Shown here in pieces: positions 42,923 through 53,300 of a stretch of DNA of 64,000 nt; the first letter of the stretch is position 1; each line of letters opens with the position of its first letter. The notes below the pieces were generated by a model that searched no databases, was not told where the DNA came from, and saw only the letters and a list, made by a program, of their open reading frames with translations. The stretch comes from JAEUKH01 sp964447205 (GTDB lineage Bacteria > Myxococcota_A > Polyangia > Polyangiales > Ga0077539), in contig CAYUSB010000023.1 of the NCBI GenBank assembly GCA_964447205.1, forward strand, positions 61,629 through 125,628, in the 5' to 3' direction. The position numbers and the translations under genes were made by a program.

Positions 42923-44005
42923 ATGCAAGGTCGAGGGGTGAGGTGGCTGGCGGCCCTGGCGATGCTGGTCTCGGGGTGCGGGCTGGTGTTCGACCCGAGT
43001 TTTCCGCGCGATGTCCCCGCCCCGATCGACCGGCCCGGGGACCAGGAGGTCGCCGACGCCCTCGATGCCCCCGACGTGGACGACGCCCTCGATGCGCCCG
43101 ATCTCGGGGATGTGTCCGACGCCCCCGACGCAGGGGATGTGTCCGACATCCCCGACGCAGGCGACGCGTCCGATGCCGCGGACGCGAGGGACGCGCCCGA
43201 TGCCCCGGATGTGCCCGATGTGCCCGATGCGCCCGATGTGCTCGTTGCCCTCGATGTGCCCGATGTGCTCGTTGCCCTCGATGTGCCTGTCCCGATCGAC
43301 GTGCCGGATGTTCCTCAGGTGCTCGACGTGCCGCTTCCGCGCGACGTGCCCGATGTGCCCGACGTGCCCGGGTGCGAAGGGTCGTTGACCCGCTGCGGGG
43401 CCGAGTGCGTCAACCTCGGCAACAACACCAGCCACTGCGGAGCCTGCGGCCGCACCTGCCCGTCGCTCCTCAACGCGATCACCGCGTGCGGCGGCGGGAT
43501 GTGCGCCCTCGTGGGCTGCATGGGGGCCTTCGCCAACTGCGACCGCGACCCGCGCAACGGCTGCGAGATCCTGGTCACGACCGACCCGCGCCATTGCGGC
43601 ATGTGCGGGCGGGAGTGCCCCGCGGGCGCCTCTTGTGTCAACAGCCGGTGCGAGTGCCCCCCGGGCCGGATGGCCTGCGGCCCCGCCTGCGTCGACCTCG
43701 TCAACGACCGCAACCACTGCGGGGCCTGCGGCAACGCCTGCCCCTCGTCCGAGCGCTGCGTGGCGGGGCGCTGCACGGGACAGTGCACGATCAACAACGA
43801 GACCACCCTGCTGCCGCGGTGCAACACCGGGCTGTCGTGCCTGGTCGGCCTGCGGTGCGTGCTCAACGGCGGGGCCTGCGTGCCGGACGAGTGCGTCAAC
43901 GATCTGATCTGTCGGCCGGGCACGTTGTGTCGGCGAGATACGGTGACCCTGACCTGCAACGGCGGCATGACCACCATGCTGGTGGTCAATCGTTGCCGTC
44001 AGTGA
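42923..44005 (+). CDS. Asp/Val/Pro-repeat, Cys-rich lipoprotein
   Basis: 360 aa. Signal peptide WLAALAMLVSGCG with lipobox VSGC. Residues 30-150 are a low-complexity linker of DAPD, DVPD and ALDVPDVL units. Residues 155-360 are Cys-rich with repeated NHCGACGNAC-type modules (SHCGACGRTCPS, RHCGMCGRECPAG, NHCGACGNACPSS), common in myxobacterial surface proteins. GAGGTGA lies before the ATG at 42923. Function unknown; probably cell-surface. It is divergent from the dehalogenase gene. Confidence 0.8.
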   Translation: MQGRGVRWLAALAMLVSGCGLVFDPSFPRDVPAPIDRPGDQEVADALDAPDVDDALDAPDLGDVSDAPDAGDVSDIPDAGDASDAADARDAPDAPDVPDVPDAPDVLVALDVPDVLVALDVPVPIDVPDVPQVLDVPLPRDVPDVPDVPGCEGSLTRCGAECVNLGNNTSHCGACGRTCPSLLNAITACGGGMCALVGCMGAFANCDRDPRNGCEILVTTDPRHCGMCGRECPAGASCVNSRCECPPGRMACGPACVDLVNDRNHCGACGNACPSSERCVAGRCTGQCTINNETTLLPRCNTGLSCLVGLRCVLNGGACVPDECVNDLICRPGTLCRRDTVTLTCNGGMTTMLVVNRCRQ

Positions 44006-44036
44006 GGGGGGGCGGCCGACCCGATCCCCAAAGGCC

Positions 44037-45386
44037 TCACGCCTTGGCGGCGGTCTCCGCGGCCGGGGCCTCGCCCCCGAGGGAGCGCAGCACCGTGGCG
44101 AGCCACAGGGTGAGCTCGTCCTTGCGGCGGGCGTAGTTCTGCGGGCCCACCTCGCCCTCGCGGTGCAGCCGGGCGAGCTCGGCCATCTCCTCCAGGATGC
44201 GGTCGCGTTCGGCCTCCAGCTCGGCCCGGGGACGGCCACCGCGGGCCCTCCGCCGCCGGGACAGGGCCGTCCCGAGAGCCCCGGACACGAGCCCCACCCC
44301 GACGAGGGTCGCCACCAGGCGGGCCGGGCCGGCCGAGGCGGGGATGCCCGTCAGACGGATCCGGATCTCGCGCACGGGGGGATCGGAGGGCCGACGTTGC
44401 ATGCCCGTCACGAAGATGCGCTCGCCCCGGGAGTCGCGGAGCTCGGGGGCCGGAAAGCCCTCCACGGACAGGGCGAGCCCGCGGGGAGCCTCGCTCGCCA
44501 CGGTGGCGTTGACCAGGGGGAGGGGCAGGGAGGTGGAAAACTCCATGTCTCCGCCGTTCACCCGGAGGTGGTACTGGTAGGTGATCTCCTGGGGTTCGTC
44601 GAGGGTGGGCAGGACGCTGCCGCGTACGATGGCCGTGTTGCCCTCGGCGGCTACCCGGAGGTCGTCCATGCTGGGGGCCACGGTGAAGGCCGTGTAGCCC
44701 GCGGGCAGACCGAAGCGCATCCCCTCGGGGGGGACGTACGCCCGGGGGTCGGGCTGGCTCGACCCGAGGGCCAGGCCCGAGAGGTTGGCCACCCGGTGAC
44801 GGTGCACCACCACGAGGCGGTCGTCCTTGAAGCGCATCTCGATCCGGGTGTCCCACAGGAGTACGGCCCGGCCCGTATGGTCCACGGTATGCCGCACGAG
44901 CTGAACCCGGTACCCGCGGTGGGCAGGGAGCTGGAAGGGCGTGGCCCCGAAACGCGCCCCTTCCCAGTCGGTGCTGGCCCGGTAGGCGATGTTGTTCCCG
45001 TGGTCGAGGCGCTCGAAGCGGGCGATCCCGTCGGCGTCGGTGCGCATCTCCCGGGGGGTCTCGGCGCTGCCCTCGCGCATGGCCCCGAGCCGCACGAGGG
45101 CGTCGGGCAGGGGCCCCCCCGCGCTGTCGACCACCCGCACGAGCACCGTCCCTGGCGCCAGTCCCTCGGCCTCCTCCGCCAGGGTCCGCGGAACCTCCGC
45201 CCGATGCACCTCCGGCTCTCCGGGGGTCTCGGGGGCCTGGACGGGTCCGGTGGGAGGATGACCCGGAGGCAGGCCGGGAGCCACGGGAGAAGCCGCGTCG
45301 GCGACCCCGGCGTCCTGGGCCTGGGCGGCCGTCCCGAGGAGAGACAGGGTCAAGACCCAGGGCGCGATCCGAACGACCCTACGCAT
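44037..45386 (-). CDS. exported membrane protein with carboxypeptidase-regulatory-like domain
   Basis: 449 aa. Signal peptide WVLTLSLLGTAAQAQ, a Pro-rich linker, then a beta-sandwich (GTVLVRVVDSAGGPLPDALV ... RTDADGIARFERLDHG) of the carboxypeptidase regulatory type. Long periplasmic beta segments, one transmembrane helix (LVATLVGVGLVSGALGTAL) and a cytosolic helical tail (ILEEMAELARLHREGEVG) follow. The ATG at 45386 overlaps the preceding gene by eight bases. It is third in the cytochrome c maturation operon, so probably an accessory or haem-handling part; this is inference from position. Confidence 0.7.
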   Translation of the reverse strand: MRRVVRIAPWVLTLSLLGTAAQAQDAGVADAASPVAPGLPPGHPPTGPVQAPETPGEPEVHRAEVPRTLAEEAEGLAPGTVLVRVVDSAGGPLPDALVRLGAMREGSAETPREMRTDADGIARFERLDHGNNIAYRASTDWEGARFGATPFQLPAHRGYRVQLVRHTVDHTGRAVLLWDTRIEMRFKDDRLVVVHRHRVANLSGLALGSSQPDPRAYVPPEGMRFGLPAGYTAFTVAPSMDDLRVAAEGNTAIVRGSVLPTLDEPQEITYQYHLRVNGGDMEFSTSLPLPLVNATVASEAPRGLALSVEGFPAPELRDSRGERIFVTGMQRRPSDPPVREIRIRLTGIPASAGPARLVATLVGVGLVSGALGTALSRRRRARGGRPRAELEAERDRILEEMAELARLHREGEVGPQNYARRKDELTLWLATVLRSLGGEAPAAETAAKA

Positions 45387-46041
45387 CGGCCGGCTCCTCC
45401 GTCTGGGCGGCGGTCTCTTGCGAGAGCCGGGTCGCACACTTCTTACAGAACACCGCGTCGAGGTCGTTGTGGGTGGTGCACTGAGGGCAGGCCTTGGAGA
45501 CCGGGTCCGCGGGGGCGGACTTCTCTGCGACGGCGGGCTTGTCCGCGACGGTGGGTTTGTCAGCGGGCGCCTCTGCGGCGTCTGCGAGGGCCTTCTGGGC
45601 GGCCTTGTCGAGCAGGGCGGCGGCCTCGTCGCGCCAGCGTCCGAGGCCCGTGTCGAGGGCCTGCATGGCGTCGCGGGCTTCGGCCCGGTAGCGCACCGAG
45701 AGGCCCTGGAAGTCCTCCTCGGAGATGCGCCCGAGGGAGCGCTCGAACTCCAGCTCCTTGAGGGCCCGCAGGGCCAGGCGCTTGCGGGCGCTCAGCGACT
45801 CCGTGGCGGCGGCCTCGTCGTCGTCGGTGGGGTCGCCCGGAACCCGCGGGTCGAGCACGAGGCGGAGGGTCTCCCAGAAGAGCATCACGGCGCTGGCCAG
45901 GGCCACGAAGGCGAGCCAGAGCACCGCGCTCGGGGCCCCGCGCAGGAGCCCGACCGCCACGGCCCCGCCCAGGGCCGCGAGCACCCCGAGGCCGAGGGCC
46001 ATGCGGGACGGGGGGGCGTACGTGTCAGTCGTCAAGGGCAC
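45379..46041 (-). CDS. CcmI-like membrane protein with zinc ribbon
   Basis: 220 aa. Two N-terminal transmembrane helices (LGLGVLAALGGAVAVGLL; VLWLAFVALASAVMLFW). RALKELEFERSLGRISEEDF resembles the juxtamembrane helix of CcmI-type proteins. An Ala/Asp/Lys linker and a C-terminal zinc ribbon CPQC...CKKC follow. Overlaps the CcmF-CcmH stop by 17 bases and the next gene by eight. Likely helps present apocytochrome to the ligation complex; the zinc ribbon is not part of classical CcmI. Confidence 0.68.
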   Translation of the reverse strand: MPLTTDTYAPPSRMALGLGVLAALGGAVAVGLLRGAPSAVLWLAFVALASAVMLFWETLRLVLDPRVPGDPTDDDEAAATESLSARKRLALRALKELEFERSLGRISEEDFQGLSVRYRAEARDAMQALDTGLGRWRDEAAALLDKAAQKALADAAEAPADKPTVADKPAVAEKSAPADPVSKACPQCTTHNDLDAVFCKKCATRLSQETAAQTEEPADA

Positions 46042-48712
46042 GGAGTTCTTCCTCGATGCGGGCGTCGTAGGTGCTGGTGGCCGCGGGGGTGGTGGCCGCG
46101 GGGGTCGGCTCGTCCCGGGGGCGGGTCCACCGGCGGGCGAGGTAGATCACCAGCCCGGCCCCTGCGGCAAGGGCGAAGATGGGCAGGAGGTAGAGGGCCT
46201 TGTTGTGCCCACGATCGGGGGGCACGGCCAGGGCGGCCGACCCGTGCCGGGCCACGTACCCGTCGACGATGGTCTGGGCGGGCTCTCCCGCGGCCAGGCG
46301 GGCCCGCATCCGGCTCCGGGTGTTGGACGCGAAGTCGCACGTGCAGGTGGCCAGGGGGAGCCGCTCGCAGTCGCCGCACATGCACAGGAGCTGGTCGAAG
46401 AGGCGGCGCTCGGCGGGGGTAAACCGTTCGGTCATCCCGCTCACGGGGGGCGGGCCGCTGGCGTGGATGTTCTGGGCGTGGGCCGCGGAGGGGGCGGCGA
46501 GGGACAGGCCCAGGGCCAGGGCCAGGACGGCGACCTTGCCGAGGGCGGGGTCGACCGGGAGGGGGCTCCGGGGGCTGTCCTCGTCGCGGGGCCGAGCGCT
46601 GAAGGCCAGGGCGGCCTCGCGGGCGGCCTCGGGCCACATGGCCACCACGACCCCGAGCACGAGGAGGAGGCCGCCGATCCAGATCCAGAGGGTAAGGGGG
46701 TTGACGAAGGCCTTGAGGTGGGCCGTCCCGGTGCCCTGGTCGATGGTGGCCATGACCAGGTAGAGGTCTTCGCGCAGGCCCGTGGTGATGCTGACCTCGG
46801 TGGTCGGCATCTGGGGATGGGTGGTGTAGATAAACCGGGCCGGGGTGGCGTAGGTGAAGAGGTTCCCGTCGCGGAAGGCCGAGATGCGGGCGTAGATCTC
46901 GCGGCGGTTGGGGTCGCGGCGCGATCCGGGTCCGTCGTAGCGCAGGGTGTAGTCCCCCACCCGAAACGACTCGCCCGGGGCCACGGTGGCCTCGGCCTCC
47001 TGGCGATAGGCCGCCCCGAGGAACCCGAGGAGCATCAGGGAGAACCCGAGGTGCACGATGTATCCGCCGTACCGCCGCCGGTTGCGCGACACGAGGCGGG
47101 TGAGGGCCGCCGGGGCCGACTCGGACTTCGAGCGCATCCGGGCCCGGACCCCGCGGAAGAACTCCTGCCCGAGGGCGGCCACGTTCATCGCGAAGACGGC
47201 GGTGGCGAAGGGGGGGAGGTGTCCGTTGATCCAGGCGAGGGAGCGTCCGACGTTGATGTGCCCGAGCACGAGGGGGCCGAGGCGCAGGGTGGTGACCTGG
47301 TCGTAGATGGGCTCGATGGAGACCACCGCGGGGAGGCCCAGGCGACGGCCGAAGAGGGCGTGCAGGGCCCCGACGGTGACGGCCGCGAGGACGGGGCCCC
47401 GGAAGGCTTCGAGGAGCAGCCGGGGGGTGGCCTTACGCCACGGGGTGAGGCTCCCGACGGCCATGAGGAAGAAGAGGAAGACCCCGACGGGGGCGAGCCA
47501 GGCGTTGTAGAAGCTGGCCCCGACGGTGAGTCGCTCCTGCCACAGCCACTCGGACACCTTGGGCCACACGGTGGCCAGGGCGATGAACACGCAGATCCCC
47601 AGGAGGAGCCAGTTGTTGGCGACGAACATGGCCTCCCGGGACAGGACGCTGTCAATCTGGGCGGGGCGTCGCAGGAGGGGCAGGCGCCACAGGACGAGCC
47701 CCACGGAGAAGAGCACGAGGAGGCCCATGGCCCAGACGAAGTAGATCCCGATCCCGCTCTGGGCGAACGAGTGGATGCTGGCGATGAGCCCCGACCGGGT
47801 GAGGAAGGTGCCGAAGATGGTGAGGAAGAACGAGGTGAGGAGGAGCGACACGTTCCACACCTTGAGGATGCCGCGGCGCTCCTGGGTCATCACGGAGTGC
47901 AGGTAGGCCGTGAGGGTCCACCAGGGCAGACACGCCGCGTTTTCGACCGGGTCCCAGGCCCAGAACCCTCCCCACCCGAGCTCCTCGTAGGCCCAGAGCA
48001 TCCCGAGCACGTTGCCGATGGACAAGAACATCCACGCGAACAGCACCCACCTCCGCGTGGCCACCACCCACTCCTCGCCGAGCCTGCCCGTGATGAGGGC
48101 CGCCACGGCGAACGCAAACGGCACGGCGCACCCGGTAAACCCGACGTAGAGCGACGGGGGGTGGATGGCCATGTAAAAATTTTGCAAGGACGGATTGAGC
48201 CCGTCGCCGTTTTCGGGGGCTCCTCCGAAGGTGGCCGCGAAGGGGTTGGCGGCGTAGGTCATCAAGACCCCGAAGAAGATCAGGACCCCCATGAGGGTGG
48301 CGATCACCCACGGGGCGAGCTGCCGATGCCTCCCCTTGAGCCACAGGACGCACACCGCGGTGTAGAGGGACAGGAGGAAGGTCCACCACAGGAGGGAGCC
48401 GTCTTGTCCGCCCCACAGGGCCGACAGGAGGTACGGGGTGGGCATCGAGCGGTCGGAGTAGTGGGCCACGTACCGGATGCGGAAATCGTGGGACACGAAG
48501 GCGTACAGGAGCAGCAGGACGTCGAGGCCCACGAGGGCGCAGGTGCCCAGGGCCGACATCCGGGCGGCCCGCAAGAGGCGCGGGGCAGCGGCTCCGCGGT
48601 CGGTGCCCGCCAGGACCGCCAGCAGGAAGGTCACCGCGGCGGCGACGAGGAACACATACAAGACCCCAGTACCCAGCGCGGGAATGCCCGCGTCGTATGA
48701 TGCGCTCTCCAT
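46025..48712 (-). CDS. ccmF: cytochrome c maturation protein, CcmF fused to CcmH-like domain
   Basis: 895 aa. Residues 1 to about 700 form CcmF with many transmembrane helices, the WWD haem-handling signature GWGGFWAWDPVENAACLPWW and the conserved IHPPSLYVGF. A second signal-like hydrophobic segment VAVLALALGLSLAAPSAAHA leads into a CcmH domain with LLCMCGDCERLPLATCTCDF, whose CxxC reduces apocytochrome, then a C-terminal membrane helix. The fused protein would ligate haem to apocytochrome c in the periplasm. ATG 48712 gives MESASYDAGIPALG; the upstream ATG at 48787 adds residues of no likeness to CcmF. Confidence 0.88.
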   Translation of the reverse strand: MESASYDAGIPALGTGVLYVFLVAAAVTFLLAVLAGTDRGAAAPRLLRAARMSALGTCALVGLDVLLLLYAFVSHDFRIRYVAHYSDRSMPTPYLLSALWGGQDGSLLWWTFLLSLYTAVCVLWLKGRHRQLAPWVIATLMGVLIFFGVLMTYAANPFAATFGGAPENGDGLNPSLQNFYMAIHPPSLYVGFTGCAVPFAFAVAALITGRLGEEWVVATRRWVLFAWMFLSIGNVLGMLWAYEELGWGGFWAWDPVENAACLPWWTLTAYLHSVMTQERRGILKVWNVSLLLTSFFLTIFGTFLTRSGLIASIHSFAQSGIGIYFVWAMGLLVLFSVGLVLWRLPLLRRPAQIDSVLSREAMFVANNWLLLGICVFIALATVWPKVSEWLWQERLTVGASFYNAWLAPVGVFLFFLMAVGSLTPWRKATPRLLLEAFRGPVLAAVTVGALHALFGRRLGLPAVVSIEPIYDQVTTLRLGPLVLGHINVGRSLAWINGHLPPFATAVFAMNVAALGQEFFRGVRARMRSKSESAPAALTRLVSRNRRRYGGYIVHLGFSLMLLGFLGAAYRQEAEATVAPGESFRVGDYTLRYDGPGSRRDPNRREIYARISAFRDGNLFTYATPARFIYTTHPQMPTTEVSITTGLREDLYLVMATIDQGTGTAHLKAFVNPLTLWIWIGGLLLVLGVVVAMWPEAAREAALAFSARPRDEDSPRSPLPVDPALGKVAVLALALGLSLAAPSAAHAQNIHASGPPPVSGMTERFTPAERRLFDQLLCMCGDCERLPLATCTCDFASNTRSRMRARLAAGEPAQTIVDGYVARHGSAALAVPPDRGHNKALYLLPIFALAAGAGLVIYLARRWTRPRDEPTPAATTPAATSTYDARIEEELRALDD

Positions 48713-48833
48713 CGGCTCGCCTTCGGACCCGCAGGGATGGCCATGCAACCCGATGGATGGGCAGCGGCCGACCGCGGTTGCGGGCAAACCTAGAGTACCG
48801 CCCCCATGGGGTCAATCGGGGCGGTCGCAAGAG

Positions 48834-50327
48834 TCATGCAGACCGTCGTCGTCGTCGGGGGCGAAGACCCAGGGCGAGGCAGAGCCCGACCATGCCCACC
48901 ACCCCACGGGTGGAGGTCCGGGGGCTGGGGGTGTCTGTGACGCGGCACCCGCACCCTCCGCGGGGCATTGGGGCGGGCCCGAGGTCGGCCATGGGGGGGC
49001 CTCGGTCGGGGGCGACGTCGTGGGGCCCGGGGGCGTCGGGCGTCGGGGCGATCGCGTCAACAGCCGCGACGTCGGGGACGGAAGCGTCGGAGGCAGGCGC
49101 GTCGAGCGCGGGAGCGCCCGTGTCGGGAGCGCCCGTGTCGGGAGCGCCCGTGTCGGGAGCGCCCGTGTCGGCCGGAGGGGGCCCGGCGTCGAGCTGGTCG
49201 CGGAGGTATTGGGCCGTGGCGGGCCACAGGGCCGGGCAGGCGGTCCCGGGTGTCCCGGCGGGGCAGGCGAGGGGCCCCGGGAGCCCGGGGAGCCGCAGGA
49301 GGACCCCGAACGAGTCCCCCGCGTCGACCGAGCGGGCCAGGGCGAACCCGTCGGCCCGGCTGTCTCCGCACGCGTACAGGGCCCCGGCGGCGAAGCGCAG
49401 GCAGCGGGCCCGGATGGTCGACCGTGTGGCCACGAAGGCCGCGCCCCCGACCGAGCGCTGGAGCCCCTCGTCGGCGGAGGCGGTCCACACGGTGTTTCCG
49501 TCGTCGGACAGGGCGAACCCGAGCATGGGGCTGCGGGTGAGGCTGATGCGGGTGAAGCGGGTCCCGCCGTCGTCCGAGCGCAGGAGACGGGTCTCGAGGC
49601 CGAGGCTCACCCGGAGGTACACCACGTCGGGATTTCGAGGGTCGACCCCGGACAGATAGGCGTCGTAGCCCCCGTCGAACTCCCGGGTGACCTCGCGCAC
49701 GGTGGCGCCTCCGTCGTCGGAGCGATAGAGCACGGGGTTGTTGTTGATCTGTCCCGAGACGTACACGCGGGCGGGCCGCGACGGGGCCACCTCCACGGTC
49801 TCGATGCTCACCCCGGGCAGGGAGGCCCCGGGCACGAAGGTGGCGCCTCCGTCCTCCGAGCGCAGGATGCGGTGGAGCTCGCCCCCGCGGCCCGAGGCGG
49901 CCACCACGTAGCGGCCCGTGGCGTCGGCGGCCAGGTCGACGGAGGGCTCGGCGGGAGAGCCCCCGGGGCGGCCCCAGGAGCACCCGTCGACGGCCCTCCG
50001 CAGGCCCGTGAGGAGGCTGAGGGTGAGGGCCCCGTCGGGGCCGACCAGGGCGGGGGGATCCCACCCGCTGGCGACGTCGAAGGCCTCCTCGCAGATCCAG
50101 CCCCAGGTACGCCCTCGGTCGCGCGACAGGGCGAACCCGAAGGTGAGCTGCAGGGCTACGGTGTCGCCCCAACCGCCAGGCCCGACGGCGACGAAGCCCG
50201 CGTTGGGGAACCGTCCGTTGGCCTGGGCGGGGCCCCCGAAGAGGGCCGAGGCGGCGAGGAGGAGGAGGGGGGAGAGGAGGCGCGCCACCGGGCGCTTGGG
50301 AGGGCCGCAGGTGGCGCGTTCGATCAC
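48834..50327 (-). CDS. MYXO-CTERM protein with BNR/sialidase-type beta-propeller repeats
   Basis: 497 aa. Signal peptide LLSPLLLLAASALFGGPAQA. The body has repeated Asp-box motifs (ALSRDRGRTW, LRSEDGGATF, YRSDDGGATV, LRSDDGGTRF, ARSVDAGDSF), typical of a beta-propeller. A linker of GAPDT repeats leads to GGCGCRVTDTP, a hydrophobic helix and RPRRRRRSA, a MYXO-CTERM sorting tail. No sialidase catalytic residues are evident, so it is probably a surface binding or structural protein. It starts 13 bp after the large Cys-rich gene and belongs to that operon. Confidence 0.8.
   Translation of the reverse strand: MIERATCGPPKRPVARLLSPLLLLAASALFGGPAQANGRFPNAGFVAVGPGGWGDTVALQLTFGFALSRDRGRTWGWICEEAFDVASGWDPPALVGPDGALTLSLLTGLRRAVDGCSWGRPGGSPAEPSVDLAADATGRYVVAASGRGGELHRILRSEDGGATFVPGASLPGVSIETVEVAPSRPARVYVSGQINNNPVLYRSDDGGATVREVTREFDGGYDAYLSGVDPRNPDVVYLRVSLGLETRLLRSDDGGTRFTRISLTRSPMLGFALSDDGNTVWTASADEGLQRSVGGAAFVATRSTIRARCLRFAAGALYACGDSRADGFALARSVDAGDSFGVLLRLPGLPGPLACPAGTPGTACPALWPATAQYLRDQLDAGPPPADTGAPDTGAPDTGAPDTGAPALDAPASDASVPDVAAVDAIAPTPDAPGPHDVAPDRGPPMADLGPAPMPRGGCGCRVTDTPSPRTSTRGVVGMVGLCLALGLRPRRRRRSA
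49111..49170. repeat. 15-bp tandem repeat, four units
   Basis: Four exact copies of ggagcgcccgtgtcg, encoding the GAPDT linker of the beta-propeller protein on the minus strand. Confidence 0.92.
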
Positions 50328-50340
50328 ACGGCGGAGTGTA

Positions 50341-53300
50341 CTACGCCGCGCGGCGGCGTCGACGGGCGACGAGGGCGAGGCCTGCGAGCAGGCTCACGAC
50401 CGCGGCGCCGCCCGAGGACGACGACGGGGCCTGGCTGCCCACGCGGCAGCCGCAGCCGCCGCCTTCGAGGCCGGCCCGGGGGGCGGCTCCAGCGTCGACG
50501 CCCGCGTCGGTCATCCCGGGGCGCATGACGCAACGGTTGGCCGTCACGTCGCAGCGCTGGTCGGGGCCGCAGTCGTCGTCGGCGCGGCAGCCGCAGACCC
50601 CGCCCATGGTGCACAGGGTGCCTGCGGTGTTGCCGAGGCAGCTCATGGCCATGGCCGGGTCGCACTGGGCGCAGGTGTTGTTGACGCAGCGGGTGCGCCC
50701 GTCGGGGCGGCCGGTGCAGTGGGTGTCGCTGATGCACTCGACGCACTGGGCCATCGAGGAGGCCCCGCCGTCGTTGTCCGAGCCCCCGCGGCAGTGGGGG
50801 GTCGGGGTGCGGCAGTCGGCGTCGCGGTTGCAGGTCGCCGAGCACATCCCGACCATCTCCGTGTCCGAGGTGCAGGACAGGCCGTCGGGGCAGCCGTTGC
50901 GGCCCTCGCCGGCGGCGCATCCGGCGATGCAGCGGCGGGTCATGGTGTCGCAGACCCGGCCCGAGTTGGGGCCGCCGCAGTCGGCGTCGCGGGCGCAGCC
51001 GCAGAGGCCGTCGTTGAGGCAGGCCGAGCCGCTCATGTTGCCCATGCAGGCCATGGGCTGCGAGGGGGCGCACTGGGCGCAGGTGTTGGCGGCGCCGATG
51101 CAGCGGGTCCGGCCGTCGGTGCGGCCCGAGCAGGTGCTGTCGTCGATGCACTCGACGCACACCGGCATGGCCCCTTCGCCCGTCGGGCGGAAGCACCGGG
51201 TGCGACCCGGCATCGTGCAGTCGGAGTCACGGTTGCACGTCATGGTGCACTGGCCGCGCTCGCCGGGGGTGGTGGTGGTGCACGACAGGCCCATGGGGCA
51301 GCCGTTGCGGCCGTCGCCCGCGGCGCATCCGGCTACGCAGCGGCGGGTCTCGCTGTCGCAGACGCGGCCCGAGGTCGCGTCGCCGCAGTCGCTGTCGGCG
51401 AGGCAGCCGCAGAAGCGCGACCCCTCGGTCGGCACGATGCAGGCCCGTCCGTCCATGTTGGTGGCGCAGGCGGTGGCGTTGCCCTCCTGGCCCGGGGTGC
51501 ACAGGACGCAGCGGGTGGCCGCGGTGTCGCAGACCGTCCGCTCGCCGGTGCAGGCCGTGGTGTCGGTGGCCGTGCACTCGACGCATGCCCCGGTGGTGGC
51601 GCAGGCCAGGGTGCCTTCGCGCCCGACGCAGTCGCCGGCGTTCATGCAGGCCCGGCACATGCTGCTGTCGCAGACCGGGGTGGTGCCCGAGCACTCGACG
51701 TTGACGTTGCACTGCACGCAGCGGTTGGTCGGGTCGTTGCAGACCGACGTGGGGCTGACGCAGGCCGTGGCGTTGGCCGTGGTGCACTGCACGCAGGCCC
51801 CGCTCATGGCGCAGGCCCCGGTGCCCATGCGCATGGCGCACTCCATGTCGCCGGCGCAGGCCCGGCAGGTGTTGCTGGCGCACACGGGGGTGGTCCCCGA
51901 GCACTCGGTGTCGGTGTTGCACTGCACGCAGCGGTTGCTGTCGGCGTTGCACACCGGGGTGCCGCCCGTGCAGGCCATGGCGCTCATCGCGGTGCACTGC
52001 ACGCAGCGGCCCGAGGTGGTGTTGCAGGCGGGGGTGTCGCCGCCGCAGTCCATGTCGTTCATGCAGCGGCGGCACTCGTTGCGGTCGCACACCGGGGCCT
52101 CGCCCGGGCAGTGGGACGACGTGAGGCACCGGACGCAGAGGTTGGTCGGGTCGTTGCACTGGGGGGTGTCCCCGGTGCAGGCCATGGTCGAGCCCGCGGT
52201 GCACTGGACGCATGCCCCGGTGCGGACCAGGCAGGCCGGGGTCGACCCCCCGCACTCGCTGTTGGTGCGGCAGGGGCGGCAGGTGTTGTTCTCGCAGAAG
52301 GGGGTGGTCCCGCCGCAGTTGCTGTTGCTGGTGCAGCCCACGCAGTTGTTGGTGGTGGTGTTGCACACCGTGGTGCCGCCCATACACGCCATGGTGTTGG
52401 TGCCCGAGCACTGGACGCAGCGCCCTGCGTTGGTGCCCGTGGTGGCGCAGGCCGGGGTGCTCCCGCCGCAGTCCATGTCGCCCGCGCAGGGGCGGCAGGT
52501 GTTGGTGGTGGTGTTGCAGATGGGGGTGGCCCCGCCGCAGTCGGTGTTGCTCACGCACTGAACGCAGCGGTTGGTGCCGGTGTTGCACACCGAGGTCTGG
52601 CCCGTACAGGCCGTGCGGTTGGTGCTGGTGCACTGGACGCAGGCCACGCCCGTGCGGCAGGCCGGGGTGCCGCCCGAGCACTCGTTGTCGGCCGTGCAGG
52701 CCCGGCAGAGGCGCGTGGTGGGGTCGCACACGGGGGTGCCCGAGGTGCAGTCGCCGGCGTTGCGGCACTGGACGCAGCGGGGCAGGGTGCTGTCACAGAG
52801 GGGGGTCATGCCCGAGCAGTTGGCGTTGCCCTCGTCGGTCATGCCGTCGCAGTCGTTGTCGACGTTGTCGCAGATCTCGGGGCTGGGGGTGCCCGCGGTG
52901 ACGTTGCAGGCCGACAGGCCGGGGCCGGTGCAGACGGTCTGTCCCGTGCGGCGACAACCCCCGACGCCGACCGAGCAGGCCTGGCCGAAGCCGTTGCACT
53001 GCGGAACCTGGATCGTGAGGAAGCACGACCCGGTGAGGCCCGCCGGGTTGCGGTAGTTGATCAGCACGATCTGGGTCGTGCCGAAGAAGGCCATGGTGGG
53101 GGTCCACGCGAAGGTGGCCGAGCTGGGCGAGGGGGCGGTGGTGCCGCTCGCGGGGGTCATGGTGGCCCCCGTGGGCAGGTTGGTCACCTGCATCAGGAGG
53201 TTGCCGCCCGTGGGGTTGGTGCCCGTGACGCGGTGGGAGAAGGCCGACCCGACGGGCACGGTGAAGGTCCCCGTGCCGGCGCAGGTGGGGGGGGCCGCGG

